This document shows, piece after piece, positions 14,857 through 23,163 of a stretch of 64,000 bases of DNA; position 1 is the first letter of the stretch, and each line of letters begins with the position of its first letter. The stretch is from contig NZ_CP101750.1 of NCBI RefSeq assembly GCF_026810505.1, forward strand, positions 3,811,254 to 3,875,253. Direction: 5' to 3'. This stretch comes from Streptomyces sp. Je 1-369. Its GTDB lineage: Bacteria; Actinomycetota; Actinomycetes; Streptomycetales; Streptomycetaceae. The notes below the pieces were generated by a model. That model had not been told where the DNA came from, did no database searches, and worked only from the letters and a program-made list of their open reading frames with translations. Both the position numbers and the translations under genes were made by a program.

Positions 14857-17291
14857 CGAAGGTCAAGTCCTGCCCGCAGCCCGGCTGTACGGGCACCGTG
14901 ACGCCCACCGGGTACTGCCTGGCCAGCGGCGAACGCGTCGACCCCCACACCGGGCTGCACTCGGCCGTGGAAGCCCGGCCCGCGGCAGCAGTGTCGGGGT
15001 CGGAGTCGGAGTCGGGGTCGGAGTCGGAACCCAGGCCCGTCGACGCGGCGGTATCCGGCGACGAGTCCTCCCAGCACTGGGTCGTCGACCTGGGCGTCGC
15101 CGCCGACCCGCCGCGCCCCGCCCGCGTCGCCCTCCCGCCGGAGCACCCCGACCCCACGGTCCTGCCCGAGATCACGCTCCTGGAACGGGCGGACAGCGCG
15201 GGCGGCCACCCCGTCGCCCCCAGCGGGCTGCCCCTGCCGCCCGGCACGCTCCTCGCCGGCCAGTACCGTCTCGTGCGGCCCCTCGGGTACGGCGGGATGG
15301 GCGAGGTCTGCCTCGCCCACGACACCAAGGTCGACGACCGCGCGGTCGCCGTGAAGATGCTGCACGCCGAGCTCGCCACGGAGTCGTACAGCCTCCTGGA
15401 AGGCGAGCGCAAGGAACTCGTCGAGCTCAACCACGACGGGTTCATCCGGGTGTTCAACTACGGGCACCACGCCGGGATCGGCGACTTCCTCGTCCTCCAG
15501 TACGTCGACGGGCTCAACCTCGAAGAGGTGCGGGCCCGCGCCCACGAACAGCCCCAGGAGTTCGGCGGCGACCGCTTCCTGGAGTTCGTCCTCGCGTACG
15601 GCGTGCGGATCCTGGCGGCGCTCGCGCACCTCCACGCCCCCGAGCGCGGCAAGGTGTACGGCGACCTGAAGCCGCCCAACGTCATGCACGACGGCTCCAC
15701 CACCAAACTCGTCGACGTCGGCAGCGTGCGCCGCGCGGGCGCGCCCGGCCTCACCACCGCCCTCTACCGCGCGCCCAGCGTCGGCCCGCACGGCGAATCC
15801 GCGCCGCAGGACGACCTGTTCAGCCTCGGCGAGACACTGCGGACCCTGTGCGGACTCGGGGCGACCCGCCACGACCTGGCGGACCTGGCGGCGCTCGCCC
15901 CGCTCGACGACGCCACCGGCGACCACCGCGGCCTCGGCCTCGTCTCCCTCGCCAGGGCGCTGCGCCGCGCCACCCGCACCGCGCGCGCCGGACGCTTCGC
16001 CACGGCCCGGGAGATGGACGAGCAACTCCGCGGCGTCTTCCGCGAACTGCGGTCCCTGCGCACGGGCGCCGAGACGTTCGAGCCGTCGCCGCTCTTCCTC
16101 CAGTCCGCGTACGCCCTCGACGGCGGGCTCGGCGCCGCCCCCGAGGTCAGGCACTGGGCCGCCCCGCCGTCCGCGCCGCACCACCCCGCCCCCGACGCGT
16201 CCGAAGTGGCACGGCGGCTCCCCGTGCCGCGCCCCGACCCGGACGACGACCACCACGGCGAACTCAGCAGGCTCAGCGACGACGACCCCGAGGCGCTGCT
16301 CCAGCACACCGGCGACTGGCGGGACTCCCCCGAGGTGCACCTGCTGCGGTGCAGGCTGCGGCTGCGGGTGGCGCTGCGCGCGGAGTGCGGGGACCTCGGC
16401 GCCGAGGACGGGGACCTCACCGGCGCCGAGACCGCGCTCGCCCTGGCGGAGGACGCCATAGGGCCCGCGTGCGGGCCGCACGACTGGCGGCTCGACTGGC
16501 ACCGGGGGCTGCTCGCCCTCGCCCGTTCCCGGGTGGCGGAGGCCCGCGGCCACTTCGACCGGGTCTACGCCGCGATCCCCGGCGAGTACGCGCCGAAGCT
16601 CGCCCTCGGCTACTGCGCCGAACAGCTCGGGCGGCTCCACGAGGCCCTCACCTTCTACGAGGCCGTGCGGCTGCGGAACCCCTCGCTGGGCACCGCGGCG
16701 TTCGGCGCCGTACGGGCCCGGCTCGCCCTCGGCGGCCCCGACGCCCTCACCGACGCCATCGCCGCGCTCGACGCGGTGCCCCAGCACTCCCGGCACCGCA
16801 CCGCCGCCCGCACGGCCGCCGTGCGCATCCGCGTCGACCACGCGCGGGACGCCGACGGCCTCGGCGCGGCGGTGCGCGCGCTGGCCCAGCTCTTCTCCGC
16901 GCACGGCCTGACCGACGAACCGTCGCGCGTACGGATGAAGGCGGAGGTGTGGGGTGCGGCGCACCGGCTCCTCGGTGCGGAGGACGCCGGGGGTGGGGTC
17001 ATCACCGCCGACCAGCTGCGCGCCGTCGCCGCCCACGCCGATCCGCTGCTCGAATTCCCGCCGGACGTACGGGGATTGCGCACCGACCTCGCCCGCTTCT
17101 ACCGGGTCCTCGCCCACCAGGCCGCCCGGGACGCACCGCCGCCCGGCGACGGCATACCGCTCGCCGAGATCCTCCTCGACCGCGCCTACGCGGTACGCCC
17201 CTTCGGCTTCCTGCACGCACGATTCGGCAAGGACTTCCCATGGCTGGGCACGAAGATCATGAACCGGCCGCCTCGGTCGGCCTGGAAGTGA
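14853..17291 (+). CDS. pknG: PknG-type serine/threonine protein kinase
   Basis: An 812-residue soluble kinase with PknG architecture. The N-terminal cysteines (CPQPGC and a third at residue 23) recall the metal-binding segment. The kinase domain spans about 132-390, with P-loop PLGYGGMGEV, lysine in VAVKML, catalytic loop YGDLKPPNV and LVDVGS in place of DFG. A TPR region spans about 460-810. No transmembrane segment is present. In mycobacteria and corynebacteria PknG phosphorylates GarA/OdhI to control 2-oxoglutarate metabolism and is encoded with glnX and glnH; both neighbours have equivalents here. A serine/glutamate repeat (about 14996-15030) lengthens the N-terminal linker. Confidence 0.9.
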   Translation: MTKVKSCPQPGCTGTVTPTGYCLASGERVDPHTGLHSAVEARPAAAVSGSESESGSESEPRPVDAAVSGDESSQHWVVDLGVAADPPRPARVALPPEHPDPTVLPEITLLERADSAGGHPVAPSGLPLPPGTLLAGQYRLVRPLGYGGMGEVCLAHDTKVDDRAVAVKMLHAELATESYSLLEGERKELVELNHDGFIRVFNYGHHAGIGDFLVLQYVDGLNLEEVRARAHEQPQEFGGDRFLEFVLAYGVRILAALAHLHAPERGKVYGDLKPPNVMHDGSTTKLVDVGSVRRAGAPGLTTALYRAPSVGPHGESAPQDDLFSLGETLRTLCGLGATRHDLADLAALAPLDDATGDHRGLGLVSLARALRRATRTARAGRFATAREMDEQLRGVFRELRSLRTGAETFEPSPLFLQSAYALDGGLGAAPEVRHWAAPPSAPHHPAPDASEVARRLPVPRPDPDDDHHGELSRLSDDDPEALLQHTGDWRDSPEVHLLRCRLRLRVALRAECGDLGAEDGDLTGAETALALAEDAIGPACGPHDWRLDWHRGLLALARSRVAEARGHFDRVYAAIPGEYAPKLALGYCAEQLGRLHEALTFYEAVRLRNPSLGTAAFGAVRARLALGGPDALTDAIAALDAVPQHSRHRTAARTAAVRIRVDHARDADGLGAAVRALAQLFSAHGLTDEPSRVRMKAEVWGAAHRLLGAEDAGGGVITADQLRAVAAHADPLLEFPPDVRGLRTDLARFYRVLAHQAARDAPPPGDGIPLAEILLDRAYAVRPFGFLHARFGKDFPWLGTKIMNRPPRSAWK

Positions 17292-18724
17292 GCCAGGTCG
17301 TCGAGCTGCCCCGCCCGCGCACCCCGGGCGGGCAGGACACGGCACGCATGTACGCCGTCCTCACGGTGACGGTCCGCAGGACGGGCACCGCGCACGCGCC
17401 GCCCGCCGCCACCGAGCGCGACCCGACAGCCGGGCATGCGGCGGACGCGGCGGCCGGGGCCCGGCTAGCCGAGGTCCTGCTCATCGACCACTCCTCCTCG
17501 ATGGTGATGCCGCCGAGCCGCCTCGCCGCCGCCCGCGCCGCCGCCGTCAGCGCGCTGGCCCGCATCCCGGACGGATCCCTGTTCGCCCTGGTCGCCGGGG
17601 GCGACAGGACCGCCATGATCTATCCAAGGCGGCCCGGACTCGCCGTCGCGCACGCCGAGTCGCGGGCCGCCGCCGAGGCCGCGCTGCACGACTGCACCCC
17701 GGGCGGCGGCACCGCGATGGGCACCTGGCTGGAGCGGGCCCGGCAGCTCTTCCGGGAGCTTCCCGCCGCGGGGGGCGGGGGCTGGGTGCGGCACGCGCTG
17801 CTGCTCACCGACGGCAAGAACGAGCCCGGGTACGAGACGCGCGCCGAGCTGCAGGAGCGGGTCGAGCGGTGCGCACGGGCCTTCGCCTGCGACGTCGTGG
17901 GCATCGGCGACGCCTGGGAGACCGAGGAACTCCTGCTGATCGCGCGCGCGTTGGGCGGCCGCACGCGTGCCGTCGCGGATCTGACGCGGCTGCCGGACGA
18001 GCTGGCCTCGCTCACCGGGCGGGCCGCCGGGCGCGACGTCACGGGCCTGCGCCTTCGCCTCTACCACCGGGCCGGGGTGCGCCCGCACTCCTTCGAGCAG
18101 GTCCACCCCACGCGGGTCGCGCTGGCCCCGGACCGCGTCGACCTGTCCGGCGTCGGGACGGGCGCGGGCGGTCCCGTCGAGGAGTACGACCTCGGCCCCT
18201 GCGGTACGGAGACCCGCGCCTATCTGCTCTGCGTCGGCGCGCCCTACGATCCGGCCCAGCTCGGCAAGGAGCTCCTCCTGACCGAGGTCGAACTGGACGC
18301 GGAGAGCCCGGCGCCGCTGCGGCTGCCCGCGCCGCAGCCCGTGCTGATGCGCTGGACCGACGACCCCGACCTCTACAGCCGCCTCGACCCGCAGGTCGCC
18401 CACTACCGGCAGGAGGAGGAGCTGCACCGCACCTTCGAGGAGGCGTGCGCGGAGCTGAAGTCCGGGCGGCGGGCGTCCGCCGAGACCCTGTTCGGCACGG
18501 CGTGGCGGCTCGCCGCCGAGACGGGCGACACCGCGATGCAGGAGCATCTGCGCCGCCTCGTCCGGGTCCGTGACTCGGCGGGCGGTGCGGTCGAGCTCCG
18601 GGACCGGATCGCGAAGTTCGACGTGGAGGCCGCCCGCATCCAGACCAGTACGACCGTCCTGCCCGGCGCCCACCTGCCAGGACCCCGCCCGCCCTCAGCC
18701 CGTCCGCCCGGCGGCGCCCGGTGA
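17240..18724 (+). CDS. VWA-domain protein of the PknG operon
   Basis: A 494-residue protein whose ATG lies 52 bp inside the kinase gene. The von Willebrand A domain starts near residue 75, and its metal site is complete: LIDHSSSM (DxSxS), threonine in GGGTAMG and aspartate in LLTDGKNEP. The following beta-rich part (about 260-420) and a helical C-terminus are family-specific. Such proteins usually assemble signalling complexes through a metal-dependent contact. No signal peptide is seen, so it is likely cytosolic beside the kinase. The classical mycobacterial pknG operon has no VWA gene, so this component is an addition. Confidence 0.85.
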   Translation: MAGHEDHEPAASVGLEVSQVVELPRPRTPGGQDTARMYAVLTVTVRRTGTAHAPPAATERDPTAGHAADAAAGARLAEVLLIDHSSSMVMPPSRLAAARAAAVSALARIPDGSLFALVAGGDRTAMIYPRRPGLAVAHAESRAAAEAALHDCTPGGGTAMGTWLERARQLFRELPAAGGGGWVRHALLLTDGKNEPGYETRAELQERVERCARAFACDVVGIGDAWETEELLLIARALGGRTRAVADLTRLPDELASLTGRAAGRDVTGLRLRLYHRAGVRPHSFEQVHPTRVALAPDRVDLSGVGTGAGGPVEEYDLGPCGTETRAYLLCVGAPYDPAQLGKELLLTEVELDAESPAPLRLPAPQPVLMRWTDDPDLYSRLDPQVAHYRQEEELHRTFEEACAELKSGRRASAETLFGTAWRLAAETGDTAMQEHLRRLVRVRDSAGGAVELRDRIAKFDVEAARIQTSTTVLPGAHLPGPRPPSARPPGGAR

Positions 18725-19905
18725 CGGCCTTGTGGCGCGCCGCCCCGCCGCTCGCCGCCGACGCGCTGCGCGCCCTGGGCCGGTACGTGTGGCCGGTGCC
18801 GCTCGCCGAACGCCTCCGCAACCGCCAGTACTTGCGGGACCGGCTCGTCGCGCTGCCGCTCCTCACCGTCGTCGCGGCCGTCGCGTTCGGCTGGGCGTAC
18901 GCGGACGTGCGCCAGGACTCGGCGACCCTGCGGGACAGCTTCCTGCCCGCGCTCGTCGGGCTCGCCGAGGCCGAGACGTCCCTGCGCATCGCCGACCGCG
19001 AGGCCGCGGAGAGCCTGGCGGCCGGGCAGGCCGTGCAGCTCAGCGGGTTGAGCAAGCGGTACACGACGCGCACCACGCGGGCCGTGCAGCACCTCAACCA
19101 GGTGGCCCGCAGCGGCGCCCTGACCACCGTCGAACGCCAGGAGCTGGACGTGGTCTCCGGGCTCGTCGTCGACTACGGCACCTGGATCACCTTCGCGCAG
19201 AACAACGTCGCCGACCCCACGCTGCGCGACGCCGGACTCTCGTACGCGCGCAGCATGCTCTGCTCGACGCCGGGCCCCGCACCCGCGCCCGCGGGGAAGG
19301 GCGACGCGGACGGCTATCCGGCCTGCCGTCCCGCCACCGGCTCCGGCTCCGACGCGACCGCCGTCGTCGACCGCATCTCCTCCCTGGAGGACCGGCTGCG
19401 CGACAGGCTCGCCGACCGGGCGGCGCCCGGCGGCCGCGTGCTCGCCGCCGGGTCCTTCGCCGCCGTCGCCCTGGTGCTGCTCGCGTTCGGCCAGTGGCGC
19501 ACCCAGGTCTTCGTGCACCACCGCCTGCACCTGTACGTCAGCGTCCCGCTGCTCGTGGCCGCCCTGCCGCTGCTCGCCGTGCCGTTCCTGACGACCGACG
19601 CCGTGCTCGCCCACCGGGCGCAGCAGCACGTGGTGTCGACGGCGGCGGAGATCGCCGAGCGGACGACCCCCGCGATCGAGTCGACCGTCGACGAGAAGCC
19701 GTTCGGCGACCCCCACCCGCTCCTGATCCGGCACCTGGACGGACGCGCCCGCCACGACCTGGCCGCAGGCCGCCTCTCCTCGCTGGACGGGGTCGCGCCG
19801 TGGGTGGCGCCCGCCGGTCTGTTCAGCGCGGCCCTGACCGCGGTCACCCTCCACGCCTACCGCCGCGAGTACGTCCTCATCACCCGCCCGGGAGCCACCC
19901 CATGA
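18721..19905 (+). CDS. GlnX-like membrane protein
   Basis: A 394-residue protein with a 4-bp overlap (GTGA) with the VWA gene. One hydrophobic helix near residues 43-64 is followed by an extracytoplasmic helical domain (about 65-235), then three further helices (about 238-258, 268-290 and 360-380). This matches GlnX, which passes a signal from the periplasmic-side amino-acid-binding protein GlnH to PknG. The assignment rests on topology and gene order more than on motifs. The stop overlaps the lipoprotein start (ATGA). Confidence 0.65.
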   Translation: MTALWRAAPPLAADALRALGRYVWPVPLAERLRNRQYLRDRLVALPLLTVVAAVAFGWAYADVRQDSATLRDSFLPALVGLAEAETSLRIADREAAESLAAGQAVQLSGLSKRYTTRTTRAVQHLNQVARSGALTTVERQELDVVSGLVVDYGTWITFAQNNVADPTLRDAGLSYARSMLCSTPGPAPAPAGKGDADGYPACRPATGSGSDATAVVDRISSLEDRLRDRLADRAAPGGRVLAAGSFAAVALVLLAFGQWRTQVFVHHRLHLYVSVPLLVAALPLLAVPFLTTDAVLAHRAQQHVVSTAAEIAERTTPAIESTVDEKPFGDPHPLLIRHLDGRARHDLAAGRLSSLDGVAPWVAPAGLFSAALTAVTLHAYRREYVLITRPGATP

Positions 19906-21182
19906 GCCGCCGCACAAGGCCGCGCACCGCGTTCCGCGTCTTCCTGGCGACCTGCCTGCTGGCCGTCACCGCGGGCGCCTGCGGGAGCGAGCGGCCCGAG
20001 ACCCTCGTCGTGCTCGGCCCCTGGACCGGCCCGGAGGGCAAGGCCTTCGAGGCGATGCTGCACCGCCTCGACGACGGCACGGGAAAGTCGTACACCTATC
20101 AGGGGACCCGTTCGCTGCGGGAGACGCTCGGCGCGCAGCTGGAGGCGGGGGACCCGCCGGACGTGGCGATCCTCAACAGCATCGGCGAACTCGTGGAGCA
20201 CGCCCGCGCCGGCCACCTCACCCCGCTCGACCGCGCCGCCACCGCCCGCGCCTACCCGCCCTGGGCGCCCCGCCTCGACGTGGACGGCGGGCGCCGCACG
20301 TACTGGGTGCCGCTGAAGGTCGACCTGAAGAGCCTGGTGTGGAGCAAGGAGGGCGAACAGCGGAAGGAGGGGCGCCCCTCGGACCGTCCCGAGTGGTGCG
20401 TGGGGCTGGCCTCGCAGGCCACGTCCGGGTGGCCCGGCACCGACTGGATCGAGGACATCCTCCTCCACCGGTCGGGCCCCGCCACGTACACGCGGTGGGC
20501 CACCGGGGACGTGCGGTGGCGCGACCCGCGGGTCCGCAAGGCGTGGCAGACGTGGGCCGCGCTGCTCGGCAAGCGCACCAAGGCGTCGATCGACCGGTCC
20601 CTGACGACGCCGTACGTCGGTCCGCGCGGCCTCCTCGACTCCCTGGAACCGCGCTGCACGCACGAGCACCAGAGCGCCTTCATCCGCTACGTGTACGCGC
20701 ACGACCGGGTCCGCGTCGACCCGGCGGCTGGCTACCTGGGCGGCCGGTCCGAGCACGACGGGGCGTACGAGGTGGCGGGCGACATGGCCGCCGTGTTCAG
20801 CGACAACCCCGCGGCGCGCGCCCTCGTCGACCGCCTGTCGGGCCGACGGGCCCGCACGCTCTGGCGGGCCCGGGCCGAGGACGGGCTCCAGCCGTTCTTC
20901 CCGGATGCGAGCGACCCCCAGCCGACCGACCCGACGGGCCGCCGTATCGCGGACATCCTCACCGCGAAGGCGCGCACGCTCTGCTTCGACGCGTCGGACG
21001 TGATGCCGCCGGGCGTGCGCGACGCGTTCCACCGGGCCGTCCTTCAGTACTTCGGCGACCCGACGGACAGGCGCCTCGACGAGCTCCTCGGCCGGCTCGA
21101 CACCGTGCGCACCGAGGCCGCGAAGGACGCGGCCCCCGGGCGCATGCCGGAGTCGGGGGTCTGCGCGCCGCCCGGCGGCTGA
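19902..21182 (+). CDS. Solute-binding lipoprotein of the PknG operon (GlnH-like role)
   Basis: A 426-residue exported lipoprotein. The signal peptide (VFLATCLLAVTAGAC) carries a lipobox cysteine at about residue 27, and the mature part resembles family 1 extracellular solute-binding proteins (LVVLGPWTGPEGKAFEAML, PPDVAILNSIGELVE, YWVPLKVDLKSLVW). It is not a close GlnH by motif but occupies GlnH's position after the GlnX-like gene. No ABC permease or ATPase genes follow, which fits a sensory rather than a transport role. It is the last gene of the operon and converges with the next gene, 21 bp away. Confidence 0.8.
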   Translation: MSRRTRPRTAFRVFLATCLLAVTAGACGSERPETLVVLGPWTGPEGKAFEAMLHRLDDGTGKSYTYQGTRSLRETLGAQLEAGDPPDVAILNSIGELVEHARAGHLTPLDRAATARAYPPWAPRLDVDGGRRTYWVPLKVDLKSLVWSKEGEQRKEGRPSDRPEWCVGLASQATSGWPGTDWIEDILLHRSGPATYTRWATGDVRWRDPRVRKAWQTWAALLGKRTKASIDRSLTTPYVGPRGLLDSLEPRCTHEHQSAFIRYVYAHDRVRVDPAAGYLGGRSEHDGAYEVAGDMAAVFSDNPAARALVDRLSGRRARTLWRARAEDGLQPFFPDASDPQPTDPTGRRIADILTAKARTLCFDASDVMPPGVRDAFHRAVLQYFGDPTDRRLDELLGRLDTVRTEAAKDAAPGRMPESGVCAPPGG

Positions 21183-21203
21183 GAGCTCGCCTTCGCGCCC
21201 GCG

Positions 21204-23051
21204 TCAGCGGCTGAGCTCGTCCGGGCAGGGGGTGCCGCGGGGCAGCTGGTAGGGCGAGCCGAGCCGGTAGACACCGGCCTTGGGAGCGAGCATCTCGACC
21301 CACTTGTCGCCCGCGCGGTCCTCCCGCGCCTCGCTCAGACAGCCGTTGACGTTCTCGTAGACCTTGGGCCGCCTCTCGTTGAGCTCGCGCTGCCGCTTGG
21401 ACGCCTCGGTCTCCTGCGGCGCCTTCACGCCCTTGCCGTGCTCGTCGACGATGCTCAGCCACGGCGAGTACGGGATGCGGATCAGGACGCGGCCCGGCTT
21501 GTCGACGCGCAGCGTCATCTCGCCCTGCTCGGCGCGTGTCACGACGGCGTTCGGCTCGGCGAGCGGCCGCGGGTCGGTGACCTCGTACAGCTGCCAGTTG
21601 TCGTCGACCCACACCTTCTTCAGGTACGGCAGGCCGTCCGTGATGAGCTGCGCCTCACGCTTGCCGCCGTCGCCGTCGGGCTCGCCCTTGGGGAGCGCCA
21701 CGTAATGCACGGACCAGCGTTGCAGCCACTCGTGGTAGTTCGCCGAGTTCAGGGTGTCGTCGTAGAAGAGCGGGTTGCGCTCCATGTCGGCCTGCCGGTT
21801 CCAGCCCCGCGCGAGCTGTACGTACGCGGGGAGCGCGGACGCCTCGCGGTGGCTGCGGGCCGGCACCACTTCCAGGCGGCCCTTCGCGGCGCCCTTCTCC
21901 TTCAGCTCGTTCACCAGCGGCGCGACCTCGCGCGTCCAGGAGGCGTCCGAGCGGGTGTGCACGATGTCGTCGACGGCCTTGTAGCCGATCCACCCGGTGA
22001 AGCCGACGAACGCCACGATGATCACGTACCAGGTACGGGACTTCGGCACCGCGTACGGCAGCGCGGCGATCAGCGCGACGCCCGCGAAGGACATCGCGAG
22101 ACGCGAGATGTTGGAGCCGATCTGCGAGCTGATCAGCCAGACGCCGAGCACGAACGCCGCGTACACGGCCGTGGTGATCCGTACGGTCTTCCACTGCTTC
22201 GGTACGACGAAGTAGACGATGACCGACGCGATCAGCGGCAGCGACGCCGAGCCGAACGACATCGGCTGCGTGCCGGAGAACGGGAAGAGCCACGCGGAGA
22301 GACCCACGACGATGGCGGGCGCGATGCCCAGCGCGTACGCGCCCGGGTACCGCTTGCTGAGGAACAGCGCGACGGCGACGAGCCCGACGAAGAGGCCCGC
22401 GACCGGGCTGCCCATCGTCGCGAGCGCCGCGAACGGGGCGGCGACCAGGGCCTTCGCCCACCGCTTGTAGCGCCAGCGGTACGGCCAGCAGAAGACGGCG
22501 GCGACGGCCGCGAGCGCGAACATCTGGCCGAGCCCGTAGGTCACCCGCCCCGACACCGCGTTGGCGAGCAGTGCGAAGACACCCGCGGCGACCGGCCACA
22601 GCAGGCCCTTCACCGCGCGGCTGCGCATGAGGATCATCGTGAGCAGCGCCGCGGAGACGGTGCCCGCGATCATCATCGTGGTCCGCACGCCGAGCACCGA
22701 CATCAGGTACGGCGAGATCACGCTGTACGACACCGGGTGCATGCCGCCGTACCAGCCGAGGTTGTACGCCGACGCGGGGTGCCGCCCGACGAACTCGGCC
22801 CAGGCGTCCTGCGCCGCCAGGTCGCCGCCGCTGTTGGCGAAGACGAGGAACCAGACGACGTGCAGCACGGCGGCGACCGCCGTCGTGATCGTCACCGGGT
22901 GGCGCAGGAAGCGCTTCTGCCACGGCTGCGCGGGACCGCTCTCGGTCGTGCGGCGCTGGGCCGGCAGCTTGACCCGCCCACCGGTGCGGGGGCCGTCGCC
23001 CGTGTCAGGTGCGGCGTCGTCGTCGGCGCGCGTCGGCTCCGCTGTTGCCAC
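21204..23051 (-). CDS. Polytopic membrane protein with extracytoplasmic C-terminal domain
   Basis: A 615-residue protein. A charged 45-residue cytosolic tail is followed by about a dozen hydrophobic helices (residues 55-390) and a soluble C-terminal domain of about 220 residues with a cysteine pair. The layout resembles GT-C type glycosyltransferase or related 'YfhO/6-pyruvoyl-related' membrane proteins; the first loop (AEFVGRHPASAYNLGWYGG) could be the catalytic-loop equivalent. Automatic pipelines often label this family 'MFS transporter', but no MFS signature is visible. The GTG start follows GGGGAG. Reaction and substrate are unknown. Confidence 0.65.
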   Translation of the reverse strand: MATAEPTRADDDAAPDTGDGPRTGGRVKLPAQRRTTESGPAQPWQKRFLRHPVTITTAVAAVLHVVWFLVFANSGGDLAAQDAWAEFVGRHPASAYNLGWYGGMHPVSYSVISPYLMSVLGVRTTMMIAGTVSAALLTMILMRSRAVKGLLWPVAAGVFALLANAVSGRVTYGLGQMFALAAVAAVFCWPYRWRYKRWAKALVAAPFAALATMGSPVAGLFVGLVAVALFLSKRYPGAYALGIAPAIVVGLSAWLFPFSGTQPMSFGSASLPLIASVIVYFVVPKQWKTVRITTAVYAAFVLGVWLISSQIGSNISRLAMSFAGVALIAALPYAVPKSRTWYVIIVAFVGFTGWIGYKAVDDIVHTRSDASWTREVAPLVNELKEKGAAKGRLEVVPARSHREASALPAYVQLARGWNRQADMERNPLFYDDTLNSANYHEWLQRWSVHYVALPKGEPDGDGGKREAQLITDGLPYLKKVWVDDNWQLYEVTDPRPLAEPNAVVTRAEQGEMTLRVDKPGRVLIRIPYSPWLSIVDEHGKGVKAPQETEASKRQRELNERRPKVYENVNGCLSEAREDRAGDKWVEMLAPKAGVYRLGSPYQLPRGTPCPDELSR

Positions 23052-23124
23052 TGGAGGATCTCCCCGTGTCGTCCATGTTTCCGGAGTACCCCGGGTCCCC
23101 GAGCTTGTGACGCTAGCACGCGCG

Positions 23125-23159
23125 CGCGAGGGGAGGCCCGGGGCGGGCCTCCCCTCGCG
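23125..23159 (-). terminator. 16-bp perfect hairpin terminator
   Basis: A stem of 16 uninterrupted base pairs with a 3-nt loop lies 5 bp beyond the stop codon of the D,D-carboxypeptidase gene. It probably ends that transcript and insulates the downstream membrane-protein gene. Confidence 0.75.
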
Positions 23160-23163
23160 GGGC

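Noticed and set aside
14846..18724. A continuous 1292-codon frame across the kinase and VWA genes
   Set aside because: Only the part from 17240 has coding character (VWA domain). The rest is the shadow of the PknG frame: arginine/proline-rich with no domains.
21204..23051. A major facilitator transporter
   Set aside because: Helix number is similar, but none of the MFS signature loops is present, and the long C-terminal extracytoplasmic domain is unlike MFS proteins.
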